From an uncultured Oscillospiraceae bacterium (lineage in GTDB: Bacteria; Bacillota; Clostridia; Oscillospirales; Oscillospiraceae): DNA of 64,000 nucleotides. The position numbers were made by a program, and so were the translations under genes. Below are positions 17,882 through 26,285 of the stretch, piece by piece. The notes under the pieces are model-generated. The model ran no database searches. It saw only the letters and a list, made by a program, of their open reading frames with translations, and was not told where the DNA came from. Within the stretch, counting starts at the first letter, position 1, and the number at the start of each line of letters is the position of its first letter. The DNA lies in the NCBI GenBank assembly GCA_910587285.1, contig CAJULM010000002.1, positions 49,016-113,015 on the forward strand, written 5' to 3'.

Positions 17882-18757
17882 TCAAAACAGGTCCATTCCC
17901 GACGCGCCCCCGGCGGTATCCGTCAAAATCGTGCGCAGATTGCTCAGCTGGGTGGCCGCGCTGGCGTCCACAATTTCATCCGGCATTTCAATGATGCAGG
18001 TGCCCGACTCGTCGTCCGCCATGGGGATGATGCGCACCCGGTCGGACAGGGCGGAGAGGGCGTTGGTCAGCGCGGCGGGCATTTGGGTCAGCCGCCGGGC
18101 GTCGCACTCGGCGATGTAAATATGTACCCATTCCTTTTTCTTGCGCTTGTCGATGGCGGTCTGAATCATGCGGCTAATGACGTCGGCGCTGCTTTTCAGG
18201 CTGACACACACCACCTTTTCCGCCACCGCCATGGCCAGGTCCCTCAGGTCGGCCACGCTTTGGTCCATCTGCCGATCCAGGGCGGTGCCCGCCTGCTCCA
18301 AAAAGCGGTGTACCTCCTCCTCCTGGCGCTGGGCCTGCTCCTCCCGGAGCTGCTTGGACTCCTGGCTGGCCTGGGCCATTCCGGCCGCATAGCCCTCCTG
18401 GTAGCCCTCCTCCCGGGCGCGGGAGAATACGTTCTCCGCCTCCCGGTCCGCGTCGTCGCGGGCCTGCTGCAATATCCGCTCCGCAGCCTGCCGGGCGTCG
18501 GCTAAAATCTCCTGGGCCTGGACCTGTGCAAAGCTGATGGGCGATTCCTTTACTTCCTCCTCCGGCTCCGGCTCAACTTCAGCCTCAGCCTCCGGCTGCC
18601 CCTCCTCGTCCGGTTCGGGCTCTCCCTCCCCGGGCGGCGCCTCCTCCTCTGGAATAGGAAGCTCCTCCTCCGGCTCCGGCTCGGCCAGCTCCGCCGCATC
18701 GGGAAAGCGGTAGGGCTCCGCCTTGGTCCGGGAGAAGACCTTGAATATGTTAGGCAA
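17882..18757 (-). CDS. fliH: Flagellar assembly protein FliH
   Basis: This 291-residue protein has a very acidic Glu/Pro-rich segment (about residues 25-75), a long alanine/glutamate coiled coil with REEGYQEGYAAGMAQA, and a C-terminal V-ATPase-E-like domain. FliH binds and regulates FliI. The start is probably the TTG at 18757 (MPNIFKVFSRTK): AAAGGA lies eight bases before it inside fliG, and its reading frame overlaps the fliG stop (TTGCCTAA). An upstream TTG at 18784 is the alternative. Confidence 0.9.
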   Translation of the reverse strand: MPNIFKVFSRTKAEPYRFPDAAELAEPEPEEELPIPEEEAPPGEGEPEPDEEGQPEAEAEVEPEPEEEVKESPISFAQVQAQEILADARQAAERILQQARDDADREAENVFSRAREEGYQEGYAAGMAQASQESKQLREEQAQRQEEEVHRFLEQAGTALDRQMDQSVADLRDLAMAVAEKVVCVSLKSSADVISRMIQTAIDKRKKKEWVHIYIAECDARRLTQMPAALTNALSALSDRVRIIPMADDESGTCIIEMPDEIVDASAATQLSNLRTILTDTAGGASGMDLF

Positions 18758-19856
18758 TGATATCGTCCTTTCCGCCCTTTGCAATCACGATCTCGTTCTT
18801 CTCCTCCAGCTCGCGGATAATATCCACAATGCGCTGCTGGGCGTCTTCCACGTCCTTCAGCTTCACGTTGGTGGTAATCTCCAAATCGTCCTTGATGTTC
18901 TGGGCCATACGGGTAGACATATTGCTCAGCAGCTTCTGGGAGACCTCCTCGTTGGCCGTCTTGAGGGCCAGCACCAGGTCTCTGGGGTCGCAGTCGCGGA
19001 CGAAGCGCTGCACCGAGCGGTCGTCCATGGTGATGATGTCCTCGAACACGAACATCCGCTTGCGGATCTCGTCGGCCAGCTCCTGGTCGTACGCAGACAG
19101 GCCGTCGAAGATGTTCTTCTCGCTGGTGCGGTCCAGGTTGTTCATCACGTCGGCCACGTAGTCGATGCCGCCCACCTTCACGTTGGCGCTGGTGACAATG
19201 TTGGAGAACTTCTTGCGCATCTCCGCCTCCACAATCTTGACGGCGATGGGGGACACGCTCTCAATCTTGGCCATGCTCTCCACCACCTGGACCTGTCGCT
19301 TTTCGTCCAGCTGCGAGATAACGGCGGCGGCCTTATCCGGCTCCACATAGGACAGGACCAGCGAGATAGTCTGAGGCCGTTCGTTCTGGAGGGCGGAGAA
19401 CAGCGACTTGTCGTCCGCCTTTTCCATGAAGGAGAAGCTGCGGTTTTGCAGCGACTTTGTCACCTTGCCCAGCAGCTCGTCGGCCGTCTGGGCGCCGTAG
19501 GCCTTTTCCAGCACCGTGCGTGCGTACTCCAGGCCGCCCTCTGTAACCGCTCGGTTGGTGCGGCACAGCTGGTAGAACTCAAATAAAATTTCCTCTGTCT
19601 GCTCCGAACCCAGGAAGCCCAGCTTTGCCACCTCAAGGGTGAGCTGCTCCACGTCCTCCGGCTCCATGTGCTTGTAGAGGGCGGAGGCACGCTCCGCGCC
19701 CAAAGCGATGATGACGGTGGCCGCCCGCTGGGCTCCGGTGAACATACTGATGTCGATTGTGCCTCCGCCGGGCCTCCGGCTCTTTGAGGCGGAAGCCTTC
19801 GCCTCAGCGGCGGGCGCCGCCTTTGTCTCAGCTGCTGCTACTGCGGCGTCAGGCAT
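18750..19856 (-). CDS. fliG: Flagellar motor switch protein FliG
   Basis: The 368-residue protein has the three FliG armadillo-like domains, with an ERPQ version of the EHPQ motif in the middle domain (NERPQTISLVLSYV) and the torque-generating C-terminal charged helix (DDRSVQRFVRDCDPRDLVLAL). It starts with an Ala-rich extension of about 35 residues. ATG 19856 (MPDAAV) is chosen because AAAGGAGG is nine bases upstream; the ATG at 19865 has no spacing to that site. It overlaps fliF by eight bases. Confidence 0.95.
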   Translation of the reverse strand: MPDAAVAAAETKAAPAAEAKASASKSRRPGGGTIDISMFTGAQRAATVIIALGAERASALYKHMEPEDVEQLTLEVAKLGFLGSEQTEEILFEFYQLCRTNRAVTEGGLEYARTVLEKAYGAQTADELLGKVTKSLQNRSFSFMEKADDKSLFSALQNERPQTISLVLSYVEPDKAAAVISQLDEKRQVQVVESMAKIESVSPIAVKIVEAEMRKKFSNIVTSANVKVGGIDYVADVMNNLDRTSEKNIFDGLSAYDQELADEIRKRMFVFEDIITMDDRSVQRFVRDCDPRDLVLALKTANEEVSQKLLSNMSTRMAQNIKDDLEITTNVKLKDVEDAQQRIVDIIRELEEKNEIVIAKGGKDDIIA

Positions 19857-21564
19857 TGTCTCCATCCTCCTTTAGCCAGCTCTTGATCAACAGGGCCGCA
19901 ACCTCCATGTTTTCATCCACAAAGTCCCGGATGTCCTGGCGCAGCTCCATACTCCGCTCGGTGTGCAAATCCATAACGTTGGCCCCGGCCACCGGGTTGC
20001 CGTTTTCGTCCAGCTGAACCTCGATGGGCTGTCCGTCCGGCCCCATCTCCGTCTGGCCCGGCATGGTGGTGGCCAGCAATTCCTCCATCGCCCGCTCTTC
20101 TTCCTCCTGCTTTTTGCGCTTTTTCCGGCGCAGCAGCAGAATTACGGTGAGCAGAATGGCGAACAGCAGCAGCCCCGCGCCCGCGGCGATAAACACCCAG
20201 ATGGGAATGCCGGCGATCAGGCCCGGCGTGGTGGTGGGCTCCTCCACTTCCTCCACGGGGAAGGGCGTGGCCAGCACCGGCACTTTCCAGCTGATATACT
20301 CCTCGGCGCTCATCTCCTCGGTCGTCACGGGCATGATGCCCGCCGCGCTGGCCGCCAGGCGCTGAACGCCGTCCACGTCCACAATGCCGCCGGGCACCAC
20401 CGAGGAATTCACCGTAATGGCCACGCTCACGTCGGTGAGCGTGCCACAGTGCACCACCATGGTGGTCTGGGTCTTGGGGTTGTCGTACTCGATGTTGCCC
20501 TGGCCCTCCCGGATCTGCTGCACCTCGTCCACGGCCTCGCCCTGCTCCACCTGGGTGGGCAGGTCTGCGTTGGTGGTGGTGCCCACAATGCCGCCGGCGG
20601 TGGACTGGTCGTCGGTGAGGAACTCATAGGCGTAGAAGCGGGTGCCGATGATGCCCGCGCCGTTGGTGGAACCGTCCTGGGCAAATTCGGGCAGGCGGAC
20701 ATCGTAGTCCACAGTGGTCTTGTCGCCAAGCTCCACGTTACAGTTTACCGCCACGCCCAGGTTTTCCGCTCCGCCAAAGGCGGGGGCCAGCACCTGGATC
20801 ACCCTGGTGCGGATGCGGTTGGACCACTCCTGCTCCAGCTGGAGCTTCAGGGCGGAGGAGTCGGCCGCATTCCCGTTGCCGGACCCATCCCCCAGGAAAT
20901 TGCTATAGGTGTTGCCCAGCGTGTCCTCAATGGTGACGTTTTCCACGTCCAGCCCAGGCACGCTGTGAGATATGTAGTTGCGGATGGCATTGGCCTGTCC
21001 GTCGCTGAGCAGCTTGCCCTCCTGCATGGTCAGAATCACGCCCGCGGTGGCCTCCACCATGTTGTTAGCATCCAGCACATACCCCCGGTCCTCGCCGGGA
21101 TTGATGTTCACGTCAGCGTCCCGCACACCGGGGAACTGCCGGATGGTCTGCTCCATCCGATCCTGCAAATCCAGCAGCCAGGCCCGTTCCCGATCCACCT
21201 GGGTGGACAGGGCGCTCACCCGCTCGAAGTACCCGCTGGGAGAGGCGGTGCCGCTGGAGTACTGCTCCTGGAGCAGCTTGGCCTTCAGCGAAGCGGCCTG
21301 CCCCGCCGGCACCATAATGGTTCCCGTGCCCTCCAGCCGGTAGTCCGTCACTCCCTGGTCCTGAAGCCAGAGGAGCACTGTATTCGTCTCCTCGTTGGTC
21401 GCCCGGTCAATCAGGGGAGTGTAGGGCCTGGTGTTTGCGAAGATGATAACGCCCACGATGACGGCGGCCACGGCCACCGCAATCAAGATCCATATTTTTT
21501 TGGAAACTTTCCCAAGGGCTGTTTTTACTTTATCCAGATAGCCCTTCAGCTTTTCCTTGTTCAA
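19849..21564 (-). CDS. fliF: Flagellar MS-ring protein FliF
   Basis: At 571 residues it is a full-length FliF, with a membrane helix near residues 24-45, YscJ/FliF ring-building motifs (EQYSSGTASPSGYFERVSAL region; RVIQVLAPAFGGAENLGVAV), a second membrane helix near 455-478 and a cytosolic tail for FliG binding. It forms the basal-body MS ring in the membrane. It overlaps fliG and follows fliE by 50 bases. Confidence 0.97.
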   Translation of the reverse strand: MNKEKLKGYLDKVKTALGKVSKKIWILIAVAVAAVIVGVIIFANTRPYTPLIDRATNEETNTVLLWLQDQGVTDYRLEGTGTIMVPAGQAASLKAKLLQEQYSSGTASPSGYFERVSALSTQVDRERAWLLDLQDRMEQTIRQFPGVRDADVNINPGEDRGYVLDANNMVEATAGVILTMQEGKLLSDGQANAIRNYISHSVPGLDVENVTIEDTLGNTYSNFLGDGSGNGNAADSSALKLQLEQEWSNRIRTRVIQVLAPAFGGAENLGVAVNCNVELGDKTTVDYDVRLPEFAQDGSTNGAGIIGTRFYAYEFLTDDQSTAGGIVGTTTNADLPTQVEQGEAVDEVQQIREGQGNIEYDNPKTQTTMVVHCGTLTDVSVAITVNSSVVPGGIVDVDGVQRLAASAAGIMPVTTEEMSAEEYISWKVPVLATPFPVEEVEEPTTTPGLIAGIPIWVFIAAGAGLLLFAILLTVILLLRRKKRKKQEEEERAMEELLATTMPGQTEMGPDGQPIEVQLDENGNPVAGANVMDLHTERSMELRQDIRDFVDENMEVAALLIKSWLKEDGDNA

Positions 21565-21614
21565 GTACCATCTACCCCGCTCTCCGCGTTCTTACCGAGT
21601 TTGTGAACCCCGCG

Positions 21615-21968
21615 TTACACGTTCATGTTCTTCAGCTCGTTGTAGGCATCCAGCGCCCGGTTGCGCATTTGAATCAGCAGATCCACCGCGATCTCGTTTT
21701 TATATGCCGCGATATTCAACTGAGCGGGATTGTCCAGCTGGCCGGTGGCCAGCAGATACTGCGCCTGCGTAAATTCCGCGTCGGTGTCCTTCACGTTCTG
21801 AATCAGGGAGCCGAACAGGGAGCCGAACGCGCTGTCCTTCACCTCGTCCAGACCAACGGCTTTCTCCTCCTGCTCCGCCTGAACGGGGGGAAGAATCTTT
21901 TGAATAGAGCTGGTGATGCCGGTGATGCCCGCATTCACAGGGTTGATGCCCTCAAAGCCAGTGCTCAT
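21615..21968 (-). CDS. fliE: Flagellar hook-basal body complex protein FliE
   Basis: This 117-residue protein has the conserved C-terminal half of FliE (SFGSLFGSLIQNVKDTD; LDNPAQLNIAAYKNEIAVDLLIQMRNRALDAYNELKNM, given in parts). FliE joins the MS ring to the rod. It is placed flgB-flgC-fliE-fliF as in nearly all fla/che operons. Confidence 0.96.
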   Translation of the reverse strand: MSTGFEGINPVNAGITGITSSIQKILPPVQAEQEEKAVGLDEVKDSAFGSLFGSLIQNVKDTDAEFTQAQYLLATGQLDNPAQLNIAAYKNEIAVDLLIQMRNRALDAYNELKNMNV

Positions 21969-21998
21969 GGCGATTTCTCTCCTTTATATTGGGGTGCG

Positions 21999-22469
21999 TT
22001 ACCTGCCGATCTCCAGGCCGCTGGAGATGACGGACTTGAGCGTATTGAACGCGGTGACGTTGGAGGCAAAGGCCCGGGTGGCGGCCATGGCGTCGGCAAT
22101 CTCCTTCACCATATCCACATTGGGCATTTCCAAATAACCGTCCTCGTCCGCGTCTGGATGGGTCGGGTCATAGACAATCTTCATGGGCGACTCGTCCTCC
22201 CGGATCTCGGTGACGATGACGCCGCCGGCGTTGGGGGACACGCCGCTGTTGGACACCGTCGTGCTTCCCATGGCCCGGGCCATCACATCCCGGAAGCTGT
22301 CCCGGCCGCTGACCGCCTCAAACACCACCATCTTCCGGCGGTAGGCCCCCTCGCCGTTCTCCACCCGGGTGGTCTGGGAGTTGGTCACGTTCTCCGCCAC
22401 GATGTCCAGCCGCAGCTGCTGCGCGGTGAGGCCGGAGCCCACAATGTTAATCGTATTCATGAATCCCAT
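21999..22469 (-). CDS. flgC: Flagellar basal-body rod protein FlgC
   Basis: The 156-residue protein has the N-terminal rod motif (GSGLTAQQLRLDIVAENVTNSQTTR) and the C-terminal EMPNVDMVKEIADAMAATRAFASNVTAFNTLK. It is slightly longer than the usual 135-150. FlgC is a proximal rod subunit. It sits 15 bases after flgB. Confidence 0.97.
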   Translation of the reverse strand: MGFMNTINIVGSGLTAQQLRLDIVAENVTNSQTTRVENGEGAYRRKMVVFEAVSGRDSFRDVMARAMGSTTVSNSGVSPNAGGVIVTEIREDESPMKIVYDPTHPDADEDGYLEMPNVDMVKEIADAMAATRAFASNVTAFNTLKSVISSGLEIGR

Positions 22470-22484
22470 GGTAAGTCCTCCCTA

Positions 22485-22883
22485 TTACTGACCCTTCACG
22501 GCCATGCGCAAAATGGCGTAATGCTTGTTGATGGCCTGATAGACATACTGCTGCTGATAGGCGTTGCGGATCATCTCAATCATCTGATCGGTGACGTTCA
22601 CGCCGTTGTCGTCCATGCGGGTCTGCTCCTGGGCCTCGAACACATAGGGCTCGGCGCTCTCCAGCACCTCCCGCACCGACTGCTTCACCATGCCGTCTCC
22701 CTGGGCCGGGGCGGCCGCCTGCTCCAGCTTCTCGCGGATGGAGTCCTCAAAGGTGACAACCTTCGCCTTATAGTTGGGCGTCTCCGCATTGACGATATTG
22801 TCCAGAATCGCCGCCTGCTTGGTCCAGAGAAATCCCATGGATTTCTCCAGCAGAAGCTGAGAATTGCTCGTCATAAAATTCAT
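22485..22883 (-). CDS. flgB: Flagellar basal-body rod protein FlgB
   Basis: The 132-residue protein has the motif LWTKQAAILDNIVNAETPNYKAK near residues 18-40 and a C-terminal QAINKHYAILRMAVKG. FlgB is a proximal rod subunit. It is the first gene of the flagellar operon, with AGGAGGG six bases before its ATG and a promoter about 200 bases upstream. Confidence 0.97.
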   Translation of the reverse strand: MNFMTSNSQLLLEKSMGFLWTKQAAILDNIVNAETPNYKAKVVTFEDSIREKLEQAAAPAQGDGMVKQSVREVLESAEPYVFEAQEQTRMDDNGVNVTDQMIEMIRNAYQQQYVYQAINKHYAILRMAVKGQ

Positions 22884-23085
22884 ATTCAGCCCTCCTGTAT
22901 TTGCCGGCCGCGGCGCACATCCTGAATACTATGTGCCCGCCCCGTGGAACATACATATTTTCACAAGCCTGACGACCTCTCGCAGAGGTGTAAAAACCGT
23001 TTTAAACGATGCCGGGAATATGCGCTCGGACCGTCCCAAACTCTCGCGGAATGCACTTCCCCACTCTGTTGCATAACAGCGTCTT
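22884..23085 (-). other. About 195-base leader of the flagellar operon
   Basis: This is the untranslated leader between the promoter and flgB. It contains a small perfect hairpin (ACCTCT/AGAGGT at 22975-22989) without a T-tract. I looked for a c-di-GMP-I riboswitch, which is common at this position in Clostridia, but did not find its conserved loop and receptor sequences. No leader peptide with a good ribosome binding site is obvious. Confidence 0.4.
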
Positions 23086-23114
23086 ATTATACCACGGCGT
23101 TCCAGGAAGTGCAA
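23086..23114 (-). promoter_or_regulatory. Sigma-A promoter of the flagellar operon
   Basis: On the minus strand TTGCAC (23109-23114) and TATAAT (23086-23091) are spaced by exactly 17 bases. The predicted start is near 23079. It lies downstream of the terminator of the kinase gene, so the flagellar operon starts here. Confidence 0.85.
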
Positions 23115-23303
23115 CTCTTTTTTTCTCCCGCCCCCTGACCGAAACCATACAAAAAACCGCTCCAACCCCAGGGCTTTTTGGCTTTTTTCGCATTCCTTTC
23201 CCCAGCTGTAAATAGAAGGAGTTATTTCCTTTTATTATATTTTCCTGTCGAAACCGGCCATTCCATCCCGCTTCCCCTCCGCCGTTCTCCCTTTTCTATG
23301 GGC

Positions 23304-23334
23304 CAAAAGAAATCCCCGCCTTACGGCGGGGATT
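23304..23334 (-). terminator. Intrinsic terminator of the phosphorelay operon
   Basis: There is a perfect 10-bp stem (AATCCCCGCC at 23311-23320, GGCGGGGATT at 23325-23334) with a four-base loop. On the minus strand TTTCTTTT follows. It begins three bases after the stop codon of the hybrid kinase. Confidence 0.92.
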
Positions 23335-23337
23335 CTC

Positions 23338-25911
23338 TCAGGGCTTGATGTATTTGTCCAGCAGGTGCAGCACTTCCCGCACGTCAATGGGCTTGGCCAC
23401 ATGGGCGTTCATGCCGCACTCCAGGCTGCGCTTCACATCCTCTGCAAACGCATCCGCAGTCATGGCGATGATGGGCAGGTCATGGTCCGGGTGGTCCAGG
23501 CTGCGGATCACCTGGGTGGCCTCATAGCCGCCCATTACAGGCATTCGCACGTCCATCAGCACCGCATCGTAATACCCCGGCGGGGAGGCCAGCAGCTTTT
23601 CCACACAGAGATGCCCGTTCTCCGCCCAGTCCAGCACCAGTCCCTCGGCGCTGAGCAGCTCATTTGCGATCTCCCAGTTGAGCTCGTTGTCCTCAGCCAC
23701 CAGAATCCGCCGTCCCTCCAGATTTCGGCTGGCTTCGCTGCGGCTCTCCTCATGAACCTCCTGCTCCGTCCCGGCAAACTGCCGCAGAGAGTTGAACAGG
23801 GTAGATTTAAACAGCGGCTTGGAAATAAAGCCGGTGATACCCGCGCTTCTTGCCTTGACCTCGATCTCTCCCCAGTCGTAGGCGGAGATCAGCAGGATCG
23901 GCACGTCCTCCCCCAGCTCCTGGCGGATGCGCCGGGCCGTGGCGATCCCGTCTATGCCGGGGAGCTTCCAGTCCAGCAGGATAATCTGATATCCATCCCC
24001 CCGGCGGTGCCGCTGCATCACCATAGTCAGGGCGCTCTCCCCGTCCAGGGTCCACTCGGCGTTCACGCCGATGGATTTCAGCGCCGCCACGGTGGATTCG
24101 CACAGCTGCCGGTCGTCGTCCACCACCAGCATATTCCAGTTGGGGAGAATCATGTCCTCCTCCACGGTCAGGGCCTTCTCCAAATCCAGCGTAACATTAA
24201 ATTCCGTACCCTTGCCCTGCTCGCTCTTGAGGTCAATATTACCCCCCATGGCGTCCACCACAATAAACTTCGTGATGGCCATGCCCAGCCCTGTGCCCTC
24301 GGTGCGGTGCACCCGGGCGCTGTCTTCCCGGGCGAAGGAATCAAAGATGTGCTTCATGAAATCCTTAGACATTCCAATCCCGTTGTCCTTCACCTGAATA
24401 CATACGCGCACATAATCCTCTCCCTTGGGGGATTCCTCCTCCCCCAAGGCCACGTGAATTTTTCCCCCCTCCGGGGTGAACTTAATCGCGTTGGACAGCA
24501 GGTTGAGCAGCACCTGATTGAGACGCACGCTGTCGCACAGCACCTCCTCGGCGCAGATGTCGTGGATGAATACGTCGAACTGCTGCTGTTTGGCCTTTAC
24601 CTGGGGCTGGCAGATGGATACGATGCCCTCCACCACCTCCCGCAGCGACACCTGGTCCATATTTAGCGTCATTTTTCCGCTTTCAATCTTGGACATATCC
24701 AGTACGTCGTTGATCAGCCCCAGCAAGTGCTTACTGGACAGGGTGATCTTCTTCAGGCAGTGCTGCACCTGCTGCTTATCGTCTATATTGGCCGTGGCGA
24801 TGGCGGTCATGCCCACGATGGCGTTCATGGGCGTGCGGATATCGTGGCTCATGTTGGACAGGAACTCGCTCTTGGCCCGGTTGGCGTGTTCAGCCTCCTT
24901 TCGCGCCTCCTCCTCCGCGGCTCTGGCCGCCTCCACCTCCCGCAGCTGCTGCCGGGTGAGGCCGAAGTACTTGTAAAACACCAGTAGCAAGGCGAAAAGA
25001 ACCACAATGGCGCTGATGACCGTCATGCCGCCCCACTCCCGGCTGAAGCCGGTGACAATGGTGTCCATGGAGCCGTAGGGCAGAAAGGTGATGAGATACC
25101 ACTCGGAGTAAGGCAGGCTGGTGCAATACAGGTGATAGCGTTCTCCCTCCATGGTAAATTCATTGGAGTAATCCTGCCCCAATCGCATGGCCTCCTCCAG
25201 CTCCTCCAAGTACTGCGCCGCGCTCAGGCCGTTTACGTCCTCATAGAGCACGCGCACCCGCTCGAAGTAGTTGTTGCGAAAGGCGTCGTTGCTGCGGATG
25301 ACGAAAGACCCGTCCCGCCGGATGATAAAGGAATAGGCCCGCTCGCTGTTCTCCTCCAGGGAGAGGTTCTCGCTGATGTAGGACACCGGCAGCCCGGCCA
25401 CAAGGGCCGCGCAGTCGTGCTCCGGGGTGGGCTCGTGGGGGGAGGGCATCCCCAGCAAAATCACCTTTTCTCCCTTGGGGTTGGTCCCAATGGCCACCTT
25501 TTTCTCGTCCTTGCGCAGCGATGTCAAAAAGGGCTCCGGATCGGTGACGGTGAGCTGAGCGCCGTCAAGCATTTCCATCGTCCCGTCGTTGCGGTAAAAG
25601 GCCAGATAGCTGAAATCCCTGGCGCGGGCGCCGTTAATCAGCTCCTCCTGCATCCCACGGTTGCTGTGCACCTCGTCGGACGTGATGGTCTTCACCAGCA
25701 CCTCCAGCTGATCCAGCTGCAAATTGATAATGCTCTCAAAATGGATGGAAATCTGCTGGCTCATGCTGGACATATACAGCGTGCCCACCTCGTTAATGGT
25801 GCGGGCGCTTTGGCCGCTCATGTGGATCGCAAAAAAGGAGAAAACAAACACGCACAGCAGCGCGACCCCGATCAGACTGGTGATCAGAAATCGCGTCGTC
25901 TTATTTTTCAT
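23338..25911 (-). CDS. Hybrid sensor histidine kinase with two receiver domains
   Basis: This 857-residue membrane kinase has membrane segments at about 8-30 and 296-314 flanking a 265-residue extracellular Cache-like sensor domain. A coiled linker, HisKA (SHDIRTP, His356), HATPase with N box LLNLLSNAIKF (about 470-480) and G boxes DNGIGM and GTGLGM, and two receivers (phospho-acceptor Asp647 and Asp787, with Lys in ISKP and VAKP) follow. Both receivers look active. Its start overlaps the stop of the HPt gene by four bases. The signal sensed is not evident. Confidence 0.95.
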   Translation of the reverse strand: MKNKTTRFLITSLIGVALLCVFVFSFFAIHMSGQSARTINEVGTLYMSSMSQQISIHFESIINLQLDQLEVLVKTITSDEVHSNRGMQEELINGARARDFSYLAFYRNDGTMEMLDGAQLTVTDPEPFLTSLRKDEKKVAIGTNPKGEKVILLGMPSPHEPTPEHDCAALVAGLPVSYISENLSLEENSERAYSFIIRRDGSFVIRSNDAFRNNYFERVRVLYEDVNGLSAAQYLEELEEAMRLGQDYSNEFTMEGERYHLYCTSLPYSEWYLITFLPYGSMDTIVTGFSREWGGMTVISAIVVLFALLLVFYKYFGLTRQQLREVEAARAAEEEARKEAEHANRAKSEFLSNMSHDIRTPMNAIVGMTAIATANIDDKQQVQHCLKKITLSSKHLLGLINDVLDMSKIESGKMTLNMDQVSLREVVEGIVSICQPQVKAKQQQFDVFIHDICAEEVLCDSVRLNQVLLNLLSNAIKFTPEGGKIHVALGEEESPKGEDYVRVCIQVKDNGIGMSKDFMKHIFDSFAREDSARVHRTEGTGLGMAITKFIVVDAMGGNIDLKSEQGKGTEFNVTLDLEKALTVEEDMILPNWNMLVVDDDRQLCESTVAALKSIGVNAEWTLDGESALTMVMQRHRRGDGYQIILLDWKLPGIDGIATARRIRQELGEDVPILLISAYDWGEIEVKARSAGITGFISKPLFKSTLFNSLRQFAGTEQEVHEESRSEASRNLEGRRILVAEDNELNWEIANELLSAEGLVLDWAENGHLCVEKLLASPPGYYDAVLMDVRMPVMGGYEATQVIRSLDHPDHDLPIIAMTADAFAEDVKRSLECGMNAHVAKPIDVREVLHLLDKYIKP

Positions 25912-26285
25912 GTCTCAGCCTCCTCCCGAAAGCTTCGGATGGCCTGGGCCGTGCGCTGATAGCTCTCCCGCACCTGCCCAAACAGGGCCTGAACCTGCTC
26001 TGAGTCCCCGCCGTCCTCCCGCAGCAGCTCGGTGAGCTGGCTGCTGAATTGGAGCAGCTGCGTAAAGGCCAGATTGGAGCACACGCCCTTGATGGTGTGC
26101 GCCGCCCGGAAGGCCTCCTCCCGGTTTCCCTCCTCTAGCGCGCGGCACAGCAGGTCATAGCTGCCGTCGTCCAAAAACTTCAGCACGAATTTCTGCACCA
26201 GCCGCTCGCTGCGCAGGCGTCCGATCACCTCATCATAGTCTCCGCCCATGGCGGCGTAGCACTCTTTCAGCGTCATATTCAGCAC
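25908..26285 (-). CDS. Free-standing HPt phosphotransfer protein
   Basis: The 125-residue protein is all-helical with the HPt signature AAHTIKGVCSNLA, phospho-acceptor His63. It would pass phosphate between the receivers of the hybrid kinase and the receiver of the upstream REC-HD-GYP-GGDEF protein. It overlaps both neighbours (7 bases and 4 bases), so the three proteins are probably made together. Confidence 0.93.
   Translation of the reverse strand: MLNMTLKECYAAMGGDYDEVIGRLRSERLVQKFVLKFLDDGSYDLLCRALEEGNREEAFRAAHTIKGVCSNLAFTQLLQFSSQLTELLREDGGDSEQVQALFGQVRESYQRTAQAIRSFREEAET

Noticed and set aside
22884..23085. c-di-GMP riboswitch in the flagellar leader
   Set aside because: A riboswitch would be expected at this place, but the conserved GEMM loop and tetraloop-receptor sequences are not found; only a small hairpin is visible.
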